A stretch of 8,912 bases of DNA, taken from the NCBI GenBank assembly GCA_937960725.1, contig CALGOY010000017.1, positions 1 through 8,912 of the forward strand, given 5' to 3'. Below the pieces are notes generated by a model. That model worked only from the letters and a program-made list of their open reading frames with translations. It was not told the origin of the DNA and did no database searches. Positions 1 to 5,964 of the stretch are shown piece after piece (position 1 is the first letter of the stretch; each line of letters opens with the position of its first letter). Origin of the DNA: an uncultured Bacillota bacterium. Its GTDB lineage: Bacteria; Bacillota; Clostridia; Caldicoprobacterales; UBA3941. The translations under genes and the position numbers were made by a program.

Positions 1-88
1 GGTTCGCACCATAAATGGAACCCTCGATTTGCATCAACAATTGGAAGAAAAAATATCTGTGGAACTACGAAAATATATCATTATCTGA
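1..88 (+). CDS. Possible C-terminal end of an unidentified convergent gene (partial)
   Basis: Plus-strand frame 2 is open from the window edge to a TGA at 86-88 and encodes 28 residues, starting VRTINGTLDLHQQ and ending in a charged helix-like stretch (EEKISVELRKY) and three isoleucines. The composition looks like a real protein end: an amphipathic helix with mixed Glu/Lys/Arg and no low-complexity run. If real, the gene converges on the hydrogenase gene, whose stop lies 31 bases away. I do not recognise the family. Frame 1 is also open here, continuing to 453 antisense to the hydrogenase, so an open frame alone is weak evidence. It could equally be non-coding DNA. Confidence 0.3.
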   Translation, partial: VRTINGTLDLHQQLEEKISVELRKYIII

Positions 89-99
89 CAATTCTGTCA
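86..99. repeat. Small inverted repeat downstream of the hydrogenase gene
   Basis: TGACA and TGTCA flank a 4-base ATTC spacer, giving a 5-bp inverted repeat 20 bases past the hydrogenase stop codon. It also overlaps the stop of the possible plus-strand reading frame. It is too short, and lacks an adjacent long T-run, to be a convincing intrinsic terminator on either strand. It could be a weak terminator, a protein-binding site or chance. Confidence 0.25.
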
Positions 100-119
100 A
101 TCAAAACAAGCTTCAAAAG

Positions 120-1562
120 TTATAAAGATCCTAAGGTGTTTTTAAACATATTTACCGCACCCTTAATAGTCTTTTCAAAAGCTTCCATACCATACTTGTC
201 TACTTCTTTTTTATCTTTAGGTCCATGGGTTAAACATCCAGGCCCCCCTATACAGCCTCCAACGCATGCCATGCCCTCGATAAAGTTTTCTGCCAATAGC
301 TTTCTATTAGCTTTAAGCAGTGCCTTCCTGCACTCTTCTATACCATCGCAGGCGATAGGCTTGTATTCAAAATCGGTAACTCCCTGCTCCTTCAGGGCTT
401 GTTCTACCGCATCGCTTAAGCCTCCGCTTCGGGCAAAAATCCTTCCAAAATAAGACGCATTGTCTAGTACATCCTCGGGTAATTTATCTATTTCAATATC
501 CCGGCTGTCGATAAGAGCCTGTAATTCTTCAAAGGTCAATACGCAGTCTACGTATTCCTTAACCCCATCCTTTTGTGCTTCCATTTTCTTCGCGATACAG
601 GGCCCTATAAACACCACTTTCCCCGTTGGATCGCTAGTTTTTATATATTTTGCAATGGTCACCATGGGAGAAAGATTATGGGAGATATTCTCTACAAGCT
701 TTGGAAACTCATTGTGGATATATTTTACAAATGCCGGACAGCAAGAGCTGGTCAGAAAACCTTTATCCACCAATTCCTTCGCTTCCTCATAAGCAACTAT
801 ATCCGCTCCCAAGGCCACCTCTACCACTGTATAAAATCCCAGCATTTTAATGGCAGAGATGACTTGTCCCAGCTTGGCGTAAGTAAATTGGCTGGAAATA
901 GAAGGGGCCACTATTGCGTATACCTTGTATTTTTGGTTGTTCTCGCTTTTCTTTATAAGATCAATAGCGTCTAAAATATACGATTTATCCATAATGGCGC
1001 CAAATGGGCATTGATAAACACAAGCGCCACAGTTTATACACTTGTCATTGTCAATAGTTGCAATATTATTCTCACCCATGCTTATTGCCTTAACTTTGCA
1101 AGCCTTCTCACAGGGACGTTTTCTGTACAAAATTGCACTATAAGGACATACAGAAGCACATTTACCGCATTTTATACACTTATCCTTATCAATATGTGCT
1201 TTTTGATCGTTATCAAAAGTTATGGCATCCACCGGACAGGCCTCCTCACAGCGATGCGCTATACATCCCCGGCAGGCCGCCGTCACTTCATAGCTGTCTA
1301 TAGGACATTCGTCGCAGGCAATATCTATTACCTCAACCACATTTGGATTATCTTTATCCCCGCCAACAGCTAGTTTAACCCTCTCTAAAACTATGGCCCG
1401 CTCTTTATATATGCAGCATCGCATAGTGGGTTTCGGCCCAGGAGTAATCTTATAAGGGATATCGCTATAGCACTCCAATAACCTATCCTCATAAGCTAGC
1501 CTTGCCACTTCCTTCAAAACCTCATATTTTAGCTGTTGTACCTTTGTATCAAACAACCTCAT
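120..1562 (-). CDS. [FeFe] hydrogenase with N-terminal polyferredoxin region, group B type
   Basis: Cytoplasmic iron-only hydrogenase, expected to interconvert protons and H2 with electrons from ferredoxin-type carriers. In 480-residue numbering the three H-cluster signatures are present: TSSCCPAF (proton-relay Cys274, ligand Cys275), GPCIAKK (ligand Cys322) and EGMACVGGC (ligands Cys433 and Cys437). Ahead of them lie 4Fe-4S modules: Cys97/100/105/109, a canonical Cys129/132/135/139 followed by Pro, a half-motif Cys151/155, and a canonical Cys175/178/181/185 followed by Pro. Cys49/50 and Cys83/86 add further possible ligands. There is no N-terminal [2Fe-2S] plant-ferredoxin domain like that of C. 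pasteurianum CpI. GPC in L2 instead of MPC, and GGCIGGPG in L3, fit the group B family annotated as monomeric [FeFe] hydrogenase; group assignment is by motif only. ATG at 1562 is chosen over an in-frame TTG at 1583 because GGAAGAGGAG lies 8 bases upstream of the ATG. Neither signal peptide nor membrane segment is visible. Confidence 0.9.
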   Translation of the reverse strand: MRLFDTKVQQLKYEVLKEVARLAYEDRLLECYSDIPYKITPGPKPTMRCCIYKERAIVLERVKLAVGGDKDNPNVVEVIDIACDECPIDSYEVTAACRGCIAHRCEEACPVDAITFDNDQKAHIDKDKCIKCGKCASVCPYSAILYRKRPCEKACKVKAISMGENNIATIDNDKCINCGACVYQCPFGAIMDKSYILDAIDLIKKSENNQKYKVYAIVAPSISSQFTYAKLGQVISAIKMLGFYTVVEVALGADIVAYEEAKELVDKGFLTSSCCPAFVKYIHNEFPKLVENISHNLSPMVTIAKYIKTSDPTGKVVFIGPCIAKKMEAQKDGVKEYVDCVLTFEELQALIDSRDIEIDKLPEDVLDNASYFGRIFARSGGLSDAVEQALKEQGVTDFEYKPIACDGIEECRKALLKANRKLLAENFIEGMACVGGCIGGPGCLTHGPKDKKEVDKYGMEAFEKTIKGAVNMFKNTLGSL

Positions 1563-1570
1563 AGCACAAT

Positions 1571-1580
1571 CTCCTCTTCC
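1571..1580 (-). promoter_or_regulatory. Ribosome binding site that fixes the hydrogenase start
   Basis: On the minus strand GGAAGAGGAG sits 8 bases before ATG at 1562. An alternative in-frame TTG at 1583 would place this purine run inside the coding region, so the ATG is preferred and the protein begins MRLFDTKVQQ. Confidence 0.8.
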
Positions 1581-1583
1581 CAA

Positions 1584-1613
1584 AATATATAAGTAATTAA
1601 TATATAAGCAATT
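1584..1613. repeat. Tandem 15-bp direct repeat before the hydrogenase RBS
   Basis: Two abutting 15-base units, AATATATAAGTAATT (1584-1598) and AATATATAAGCAATT (1599-1613), differ at one position. They lie directly upstream of the ribosome binding site and downstream of the promoter candidate, so they would be in the 5' untranslated region. Possible roles are a two-site operator, an RNA element or simple AT-rich slippage. No known regulator consensus was recognised. Confidence 0.7.
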
Positions 1614-1675
1614 AGCCGTATTGGTAAAAATTATCTAATCTTTATCAGCTTACCGATTTTATTCAAACATTAGTA

Positions 1676-1704
1676 ATTATAGCATCTTCAATCGGAAATT
1701 TCAG
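1676..1704 (-). promoter_or_regulatory. Candidate sigma-A promoter for the hydrogenase gene
   Basis: On the minus strand a perfect TATAAT (1676-1681) is separated by 17 bases from CTGAAA (1699-1704), which matches 4 of 6 positions of TTGACA. Transcription would start near 1669, giving an untranslated leader of about 105 bases containing the tandem 15-bp repeat. It lies just past the terminator of the upstream [2Fe-2S] gene, which supports the hydrogenase being its own transcription unit. Confidence 0.5.
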
Positions 1705-1718
1705 CAGCATTAAATTCC

Positions 1719-1769
1719 ATTATAAAACAAGGGCGATACTCCGATGGAGCTTTCCATCCTGTATCGCCC
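1719..1769 (-). terminator. Rho-independent terminator after the [2Fe-2S] gene
   Basis: GGGCGATAC (1731-1739) pairs perfectly with GTATCGCCC (1761-1769). Inside, GATGGA (1743-1748) pairs with TCCATC (1753-1758) across a 4-base loop. On the minus strand the stem is followed by TTGTTTTAT (1722-1730), a U-rich tail. The plus-strand side lacks a T-run, so it acts on minus-strand transcripts and separates the small [2Fe-2S] gene from the hydrogenase gene. Confidence 0.85.
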
Positions 1770-1850
1770 CTGTTACAACACTAATTGCGTTTGCCTTTTC
1801 TTTTTTGCATTTTTAAGGCAAATAACAGAGCATATTTCAATAAAATGCAT

Positions 1851-2114
1851 TCATATCTGTAGCTTTAGTTTCTCTAGCCTCTTTAAGACATGCTCCGAAA
1901 AAATAGTGGAAAAATTCTCTTCAGATACGCCACATATAATATCATCATCCACTTTTATCGTTACGCCATCGGTACATTTCCCAAGGCAAAAAGAAGCCAA
2001 TAGATTTACCCTATCTTCAAGAAAATTTTCTTTCAAAGCTTCCCGCATAAGATTAACGATACTATAAGAGCCTTTTAAATGGCAGGAGCTGCCCACACAT
2101 ACGTATATATCCAT
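1851..2114 (-). CDS. Thioredoxin-like [2Fe-2S] ferredoxin (NuoE/HydC-related small subunit)
   Basis: An 87-residue cytoplasmic electron carrier. Four cysteines in the NuoE/HydC pattern, Cys6 and Cys11 (CVGSSC), then Cys43 and Cys47 (CLGKC), would ligate one [2Fe-2S] cluster in a thioredoxin-like fold. An extra Cys61 lies outside the motif. Usual NuoE/HydC proteins are about twice this length, with an extra N-terminal helical region; this is the bare ferredoxin domain. No NuoF-like flavin/NADH subunit follows. The neighbours are adhE upstream and the [FeFe] hydrogenase downstream, so a role in moving electrons to or from that hydrogenase is plausible but inferred. The start is supported by GGGAGGAGAA 6 bases before ATG. 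No promoter was seen in the 78-base gap after adhE, so expression may depend on readthrough of the adhE terminator. Confidence 0.82.
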   Translation of the reverse strand: MDIYVCVGSSCHLKGSYSIVNLMREALKENFLEDRVNLLASFCLGKCTDGVTIKVDDDIICGVSEENFSTIFSEHVLKRLEKLKLQI

Positions 2115-2140
2115 ATTAATTTCTCCTCCCCAGTCCCATG

Positions 2141-2175
2141 AATTTTTAAAATAGCAGGGGATGTTCTCCCCTGCT
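2141..2175 (-). terminator. Probable intrinsic terminator after adhE
   Basis: AGCAGGGGA (2153-2161) pairs with TCCCCTGCT (2167-2175) across a 5-base loop, 18 bases past the adhE stop. On the minus strand it is followed by ATTTTAAAAATT, a T-rich but interrupted tail, so termination may be incomplete. The next gene starts only 39 bases beyond the stem and has no obvious promoter, so this may instead tune readthrough from adhE into the [2Fe-2S] gene. Confidence 0.65.
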
Positions 2176-2192
2176 GCCTTCTAGCTATTCTT

Positions 2193-4778
2193 TTAATTAC
2201 CTTCAAATGCATTGATATACATCTGCTTGATTTCGCTAATCAAGGGGTATCTCGGATTAGCTACAGTACATTGGTCGTCAAAAGCCTCTATGCTCATCTG
2301 ATCAAGGGACGCATAAAATTTTTCACTAGATACTCCCGCTTCTTTTATGGTCTTAGGAATTCCCACTTTGGCCTTTAGCTCTTCAATTGCGTTGATTAAT
2401 AAAGCTACTTTTTCATCATCGGTATTTCCACCCAATCTCAGGTAATCCGCAATTCTCGCATATCTCCACTTGGCATTGGGATATTTATATTGGGGGAAAG
2501 TGGCCTGTTTCCTAGGATTATCAACGGCGTTAAACTTGATCACCTCATTTATCAGAAGGGCATTGGCCAAACCATGGGCCAGATTATGGTGGGCCCCAAG
2601 TTTATGGGCCATGGAATGGCATATCCCTAAGAACGCATTGGCAAAAGCCATACCCGCCATGGTAGAGGCATGGGCCATTTTTTCCCTTGCCTTTGCGTTA
2701 GTCCTTCCATTGTTATAGGCTTCAGGTAGGTATTTAAAAATTAACCTTATAGCTTCCAAAGCCAGTCCGTTGGTATATTCTGAAGCCATAACTGACACAT
2801 AGGCTTCAATAGCATGGGTTAAGGCATCTATACCTGATACCGCGGTTAAACCCTTAGGCATATTCATCATCAGCTCGGTATCAATTATAGCCATGTTAGG
2901 AGTCAATTCGTAATCAGCCAGCGGATATTTTATTCCGGTTCCTTCATCGGTTATTACTGCAAACGGCGTTACTTCTGAACCTGTACCTGCAGTAGTTGGA
3001 ATAGCTACCATCATAGCCTTTTTACCGAGGGGTGGAAATTTAAATACCCTCTTGCGAATATCCATAAATCGCATAGCTAAATCCTCAAATTTAACGTCAG
3101 GATGCTCATACATTATCCACATGATCTTGGCCGCATCCATGGGAGAACCCCCGCCCAAGGCTATAATAGTATCCGGCTCGAATTTGCTAAGTTCCTCTGC
3201 CCCTTTCCTCGCTATTGCAAGGGTTGGATCGGGCTCCACGTCGAAGAAAACCCTATGCTCTATGTTAAGCTTATCTAGCTCTTCGGTAACTAAGTCCGCA
3301 AAGCCTAAATCATAAAGGGTCTTGTCCGTTACTATAAACGCCCTTTTTCTACCTAGCTCTTTGAGCTCATCCAAGGCCTGATCCAGGCAGCCATATTTGA
3401 AATATATCCTCTCAGGCACTCTAAACCAAAGCATATTTTCTCTCCTCTCAGCGACACTCTTGATGTTAATGAGATGTTTCACTCCTACGTTTTCAGATAC
3501 GGAGTTTCCGCCCCAGCTTCCACAACCTAGTGTCAGCGAAGGAGCTAATTTAAAGTTATATAGATCTCCAATTGCTCCCTGAGAAGATGGCATATTTATA
3601 ATAGTCCTTCCCGTCTTCATCCTTTGGCTAAACTTTGCAATCCTATCCTTTGATCTAACCTGGTCTGTATATAATACAGAGGTATGGCCCATTCCGCCCA
3701 GGGCAACTAGTTTTTCTGCCTTGTCAAGGGCCTCGTCAAAGCTCTTAGCCCTATACATAGCAAGGACTGGAGAAAGCTTTTCATGGGCAAAGGGCTCAGA
3801 ATGATCTATAGCTTCCACTTCCCCAATTAATAGCTTCCTGTCGTCGGGTATTTTAATCCCTGCCATTTGGGCGATCTTTTTAGCAGACTGTCCCGCTATC
3901 TGGGGATTTAGCTTATTATCAACAAATATAACATTTCTTACTTTGTCAATTTCATCGGGTTTTAAGAAGTATGCACCTCTATCTATGAATTCCTTTTTAA
4001 CCTCATCATAAACTTCATCTAGCACTATTACAGACTGTTCGGATGCACAGATAACGCCATTGTCAAAAGTTTTGGATAGTATTATCGAGTTAACAGCCAT
4101 CTTAATATGAGCGGTTTCATCGATAATAGCCGGCGTATTTCCTGAGCCTACCCCAATTGCCGGCCGGCCGGAGGAATACGCTGCCTTAACCATCCCTGGT
4201 CCACCGGTAGCTAAAGTTAAATCACAGCTTCTCATCAGCTCATTGGATAACTCGATAGTAGGCTCGTCAATCCAGCCTATGATTCCCTCAGGGGCTCCTG
4301 CGGCTACAGCTGCGTCGAGAACGATTTGGGCCGCCCTTATTGTGCAGCGCTTCGCCCTGGGATGAGGAGAAAATATAATTCCATTTCTAGTCTTTAAAGC
4401 AATTAATGCCTTAAATATAGCTGTAGAAGTCGGATTCGTAGTAGGCACAATTGCAGCTATTACCCCCACGGGCTCAGCAATTTTTGTAATTCCAAACATG
4501 GGATCATGCTCTATTACGCCGCATGTCTTTTCATTCCTATATTCATTGTAAATATACTCAGAAGCAAAGTGGTTTTTTATCACCTTATCTTCCACTATAC
4601 CCATGCCAGTTTCCTCTACCGCCAGCTTAGCCAATTCAATTCTGGCATCATTGGCTGCCATAGCGGCCTGCCTGAATATCTCATCTACCTGTTCTTGGGT
4701 ATATGTGGAATATATTCTCTGGGCCTTCCTGACCTGTTCGATCTTGATTTTCAACTCTTCCACATTGGTCACCTTCAT
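2193..4778 (-). CDS. adhE: Bifunctional acetaldehyde-CoA/alcohol dehydrogenase AdhE
   Basis: An 861-residue fermentative enzyme, full length for AdhE, that reduces acetyl-CoA to acetaldehyde and then ethanol and oxidises two NADH. Residues about 1-440 form the CoA-acylating aldehyde dehydrogenase domain, with catalytic Cys244 in NGVICASEQS and the cofactor-loop motif GVGSGNTPA near residue 209. Residues about 450-861 are the iron-containing alcohol dehydrogenase, with GGGSPMD near 542-548 for NAD binding and the metal ligands Asp651, His655, His721 and His735 all present; the 14-residue gap between the last two matches E. coli AdhE. No frameshift or lost catalytic residue is visible, so both activities should be intact. 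AdhE proteins usually assemble into helical filaments (spirosomes). ATG at 4778 is preferred over a GTG five codons upstream because GAGGTG sits 7 bases before it. The upstream region carries two Rex-like operators. Confidence 0.97.
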   Translation of the reverse strand: MKVTNVEELKIKIEQVRKAQRIYSTYTQEQVDEIFRQAAMAANDARIELAKLAVEETGMGIVEDKVIKNHFASEYIYNEYRNEKTCGVIEHDPMFGITKIAEPVGVIAAIVPTTNPTSTAIFKALIALKTRNGIIFSPHPRAKRCTIRAAQIVLDAAVAAGAPEGIIGWIDEPTIELSNELMRSCDLTLATGGPGMVKAAYSSGRPAIGVGSGNTPAIIDETAHIKMAVNSIILSKTFDNGVICASEQSVIVLDEVYDEVKKEFIDRGAYFLKPDEIDKVRNVIFVDNKLNPQIAGQSAKKIAQMAGIKIPDDRKLLIGEVEAIDHSEPFAHEKLSPVLAMYRAKSFDEALDKAEKLVALGGMGHTSVLYTDQVRSKDRIAKFSQRMKTGRTIINMPSSQGAIGDLYNFKLAPSLTLGCGSWGGNSVSENVGVKHLINIKSVAERRENMLWFRVPERIYFKYGCLDQALDELKELGRKRAFIVTDKTLYDLGFADLVTEELDKLNIEHRVFFDVEPDPTLAIARKGAEELSKFEPDTIIALGGGSPMDAAKIMWIMYEHPDVKFEDLAMRFMDIRKRVFKFPPLGKKAMMVAIPTTAGTGSEVTPFAVITDEGTGIKYPLADYELTPNMAIIDTELMMNMPKGLTAVSGIDALTHAIEAYVSVMASEYTNGLALEAIRLIFKYLPEAYNNGRTNAKAREKMAHASTMAGMAFANAFLGICHSMAHKLGAHHNLAHGLANALLINEVIKFNAVDNPRKQATFPQYKYPNAKWRYARIADYLRLGGNTDDEKVALLINAIEELKAKVGIPKTIKEAGVSSEKFYASLDQMSIEAFDDQCTVANPRYPLISEIKQMYINAFEGN

Positions 4779-4785
4779 GGTGTTA

Positions 4786-4791
4786 CACCTC
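4786..4791 (-). promoter_or_regulatory. Ribosome binding site that fixes the adhE start
   Basis: GAGGTG on the minus strand lies 7 bases before ATG at 4778. The alternative in-frame GTG at 4793 overlaps this element and has no comparable purine run at the right distance, so translation most likely begins MKVTNVEELK. Confidence 0.75.
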
Positions 4792-4805
4792 ACTTAAAAA
4801 CTTGT

Positions 4806-4830
4806 ATAAAAAATTTATATAAAAATTTAT
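4806..4830. repeat. AT-only near-tandem repeat in the adhE leader
   Basis: ATAAAAAATTTAT (4806-4818) is followed directly by ATAAAAATTTAT (4819-4830), differing by one A. The second copy touches the downstream Rex-like site. It is pure A/T, so slippage is the simplest explanation. It can also pair with itself weakly in the adhE leader RNA. Confidence 0.5.
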
Positions 4831-4847
4831 TGTCATAAATTTAACAA
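4830..4847. promoter_or_regulatory. Rex-like operator, downstream of the adhE promoter
   Basis: TTGTCAT-AAAT-TTAACAA matches 12 of the 14 defined positions of the clostridial Rex consensus TTGTTAA-N4-TTAACAA, with one perfect half-site. It lies about 45 bases after the predicted transcription start, in the leader, where bound repressor would block elongation or cooperate with the upstream site. Rex represses fermentation genes when NADH is low. The match is seen directly; Rex binding is inferred. Confidence 0.65.
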
Positions 4848-4897
4848 TCTTTTTCGAAAAAAAATGCAATTTGTAATTGTTTTATTATTTAGGTTAT

Positions 4898-4926
4898 ATA
4901 ATAACACAAAAGACCTGGATTCGCAA
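4898..4926 (-). promoter_or_regulatory. Candidate sigma-A promoter for adhE
   Basis: On the minus strand TTGCGA (4921-4926, 4 of 6 matches) and TATTAT (4898-4903, 5 of 6 matches) are separated by the ideal 17 bases. The predicted start near 4891 gives a leader of about 113 bases. The Rex-like site at 4935-4952 ends 8 bases upstream of the -35 box, and a second such site lies in the leader, which supports this being the regulated promoter. Confidence 0.6.
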
Positions 4927-4934
4927 TATTTTAA

Positions 4935-4952
4935 TTGTTAAATTTTTAACGC
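4935..4952. promoter_or_regulatory. Rex-like operator, upstream of the adhE -35 box
   Basis: TTGTTAA-ATTT-TTAACGC matches 12 of the 14 defined positions of the clostridial Rex consensus TTGTTAA-N4-TTAACAA, with one perfect half-site. It abuts the predicted adhE promoter and lies in the gap after the pdxA2 stop. Together with the site at 4830-4847 it suggests control of adhE by the NADH/NAD+ ratio. No Rex gene is in the window. Confidence 0.7.
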
Positions 4953-4989
4953 ATCTGTTTCATGTTTTTGTAATATATAGGAATTATCT

Positions 4990-5964
4990 TTAGCCTTCAC
5001 TGAGCATTTTAGCGATTTCTATAGCTTTTAACATACTTTCCTCATTGGCTACCATCTTACCAGCTATATCAAAAGCCGTACCATGGTCAACGGAAGTTCT
5101 AATTACATCAAGGCCGACTGTTATGTTAACTCCGCTGTCAAAGGCCAGCAGCTTAACTGGAATATGTCCTTGATCATGATATTGAGCTACAACGACATCA
5201 AACTCCCCTTTATATGCACGAAGGAAGACTGTATCCGGAGCTATTGGTCCTGTCACATTTATTCCTTCTGCCTGGCAAGCCAAAATCCCAGGGGTTATAT
5301 GTTCTATTTCTTCATCCCCAAACAAGCCATTTTCCCCTGCATGGGGATTTAATCCCGCTACTGCAATTCTTGGATTTTTATATCCAACTTTTTCCAGTGT
5401 TTCATGGGCTAAACGAATTACTTCCATAGTCCTTTGTTTACTTATGCTTTCGCAGGCCTTTTTAAGAGAAATATGGGTGGAAGCATGGATGACTTTCAGC
5501 CTGTCGCTCCATAAGAGCATTGCATAGGAAGCTCCCTGGGTAAATTCTGCAAATATCTCCGTGTGTCCAGCATAATTATATCCTGCAATGTGCAATGCCT
5601 CTTTGTTAATGGGCGCTGTCACAACGGATGTTATCTTTTTTTCCAATGCAAGCTCTATGGCAGATTTTATATACATAAATGCACATCTGCCCCCTATTGC
5701 ACTTACCTGTCCTATGGTTATCTCATCAAGGTCTATGGGATGGGGGTCTAAAACGTTAACATCGCCTTTTTTAAAATCTTTCAAGTTTTCAATCTTATTG
5801 ATATTATAACCGGTTCCGAGCTTTTCATTATAATAGCTTAAAAGTTCAACGCTTCCCAACACAATGCAATTTTCAATGAGTTCTGGTTTTCTCTTAAAAG
5901 CCTTTAGAATTATTTCCGGTCCTATGCCACAGGGATCTCCCATGGTTATTCCAAACAGCTTCAT
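4990..5964 (-). CDS. pdxA2: PdxA2-type 4-phospho-acid-sugar dehydrogenase
   Basis: A 324-residue cytoplasmic NAD-dependent dehydrogenase of the PdxA family. Beside a DUF1537 kinase it most likely oxidises C3 of D-threonate or D-erythronate 4-phosphate; the 3-keto product decarboxylates to dihydroxyacetone phosphate. Family landmarks include MGDPCGIGPE near the N-terminus (8-17), TAPINKEAL (116-124), GHTE (133-136, substrate phosphate/hydroxyl contacts), metal ligands His164, His208 (GLNPHAGE) and His263 (YHDQGH), and GTAFDIAGK (295-303). YHDQGHIPVK, rather than the YHDQGLPVLK of biosynthetic E. coli PdxA, fits the PdxA2 branch. The ATG overlaps the kinase stop (ATGA), and AAAGGAGGT lies 6 bases upstream, so the two are translationally coupled. 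No terminator was seen between its stop and the adhE promoter, so readthrough into adhE is possible. A role in vitamin B6 synthesis (4-hydroxythreonine phosphate) cannot be excluded by sequence but fits the context poorly. Confidence 0.88.
   Translation of the reverse strand: MKLFGITMGDPCGIGPEIILKAFKRKPELIENCIVLGSVELLSYYNEKLGTGYNINKIENLKDFKKGDVNVLDPHPIDLDEITIGQVSAIGGRCAFMYIKSAIELALEKKITSVVTAPINKEALHIAGYNYAGHTEIFAEFTQGASYAMLLWSDRLKVIHASTHISLKKACESISKQRTMEVIRLAHETLEKVGYKNPRIAVAGLNPHAGENGLFGDEEIEHITPGILACQAEGINVTGPIAPDTVFLRAYKGEFDVVVAQYHDQGHIPVKLLAFDSGVNITVGLDVIRTSVDHGTAFDIAGKMVANEESMLKAIEIAKMLSEG

Noticed and set aside
120..453. A plus-strand open frame running from the window edge to 453.
   Set aside because: Most of it lies antisense to the conserved hydrogenase C-terminus; it has no RBS or recognisable domain, and the hydrogenase frame explains the sequence.
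460..1373. Several plus-strand open frames of 66-133 codons.
   Set aside because: All are antisense to the hydrogenase coding region, which has intact catalytic motifs. Their translations are rich in Ser, Phe and Ile and resemble no family.
1563..1583. Upstream TTG start adding seven residues to the hydrogenase.
   Set aside because: The extension encodes the ribosome binding site itself (GGAAGAGGAG), and the ATG at 1562 is ideally spaced from it.
1744..2067. A 107-codon plus-strand frame covering the [2Fe-2S] gene.
   Set aside because: It begins inside the terminator hairpin and lies antisense to the conserved CX4C...CX3C protein, with no RBS.
4779..4793. Upstream GTG start adding five residues to AdhE.
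   Set aside because: It overlaps the GAGGTG ribosome binding site; the ATG at 4778 gives the usual AdhE N-terminus.
2470..4838. Plus-strand frames within adhE and its leader.
   Set aside because: adhE is full length and intact on the other strand; these are by-products of its codon use.
4990..5964. Annotation as biosynthetic PdxA for vitamin B6.
   Set aside because: It is translationally coupled to a DUF1537 kinase and carries the PdxA2-like YHDQGHIPVK motif; no other B6 gene is nearby.
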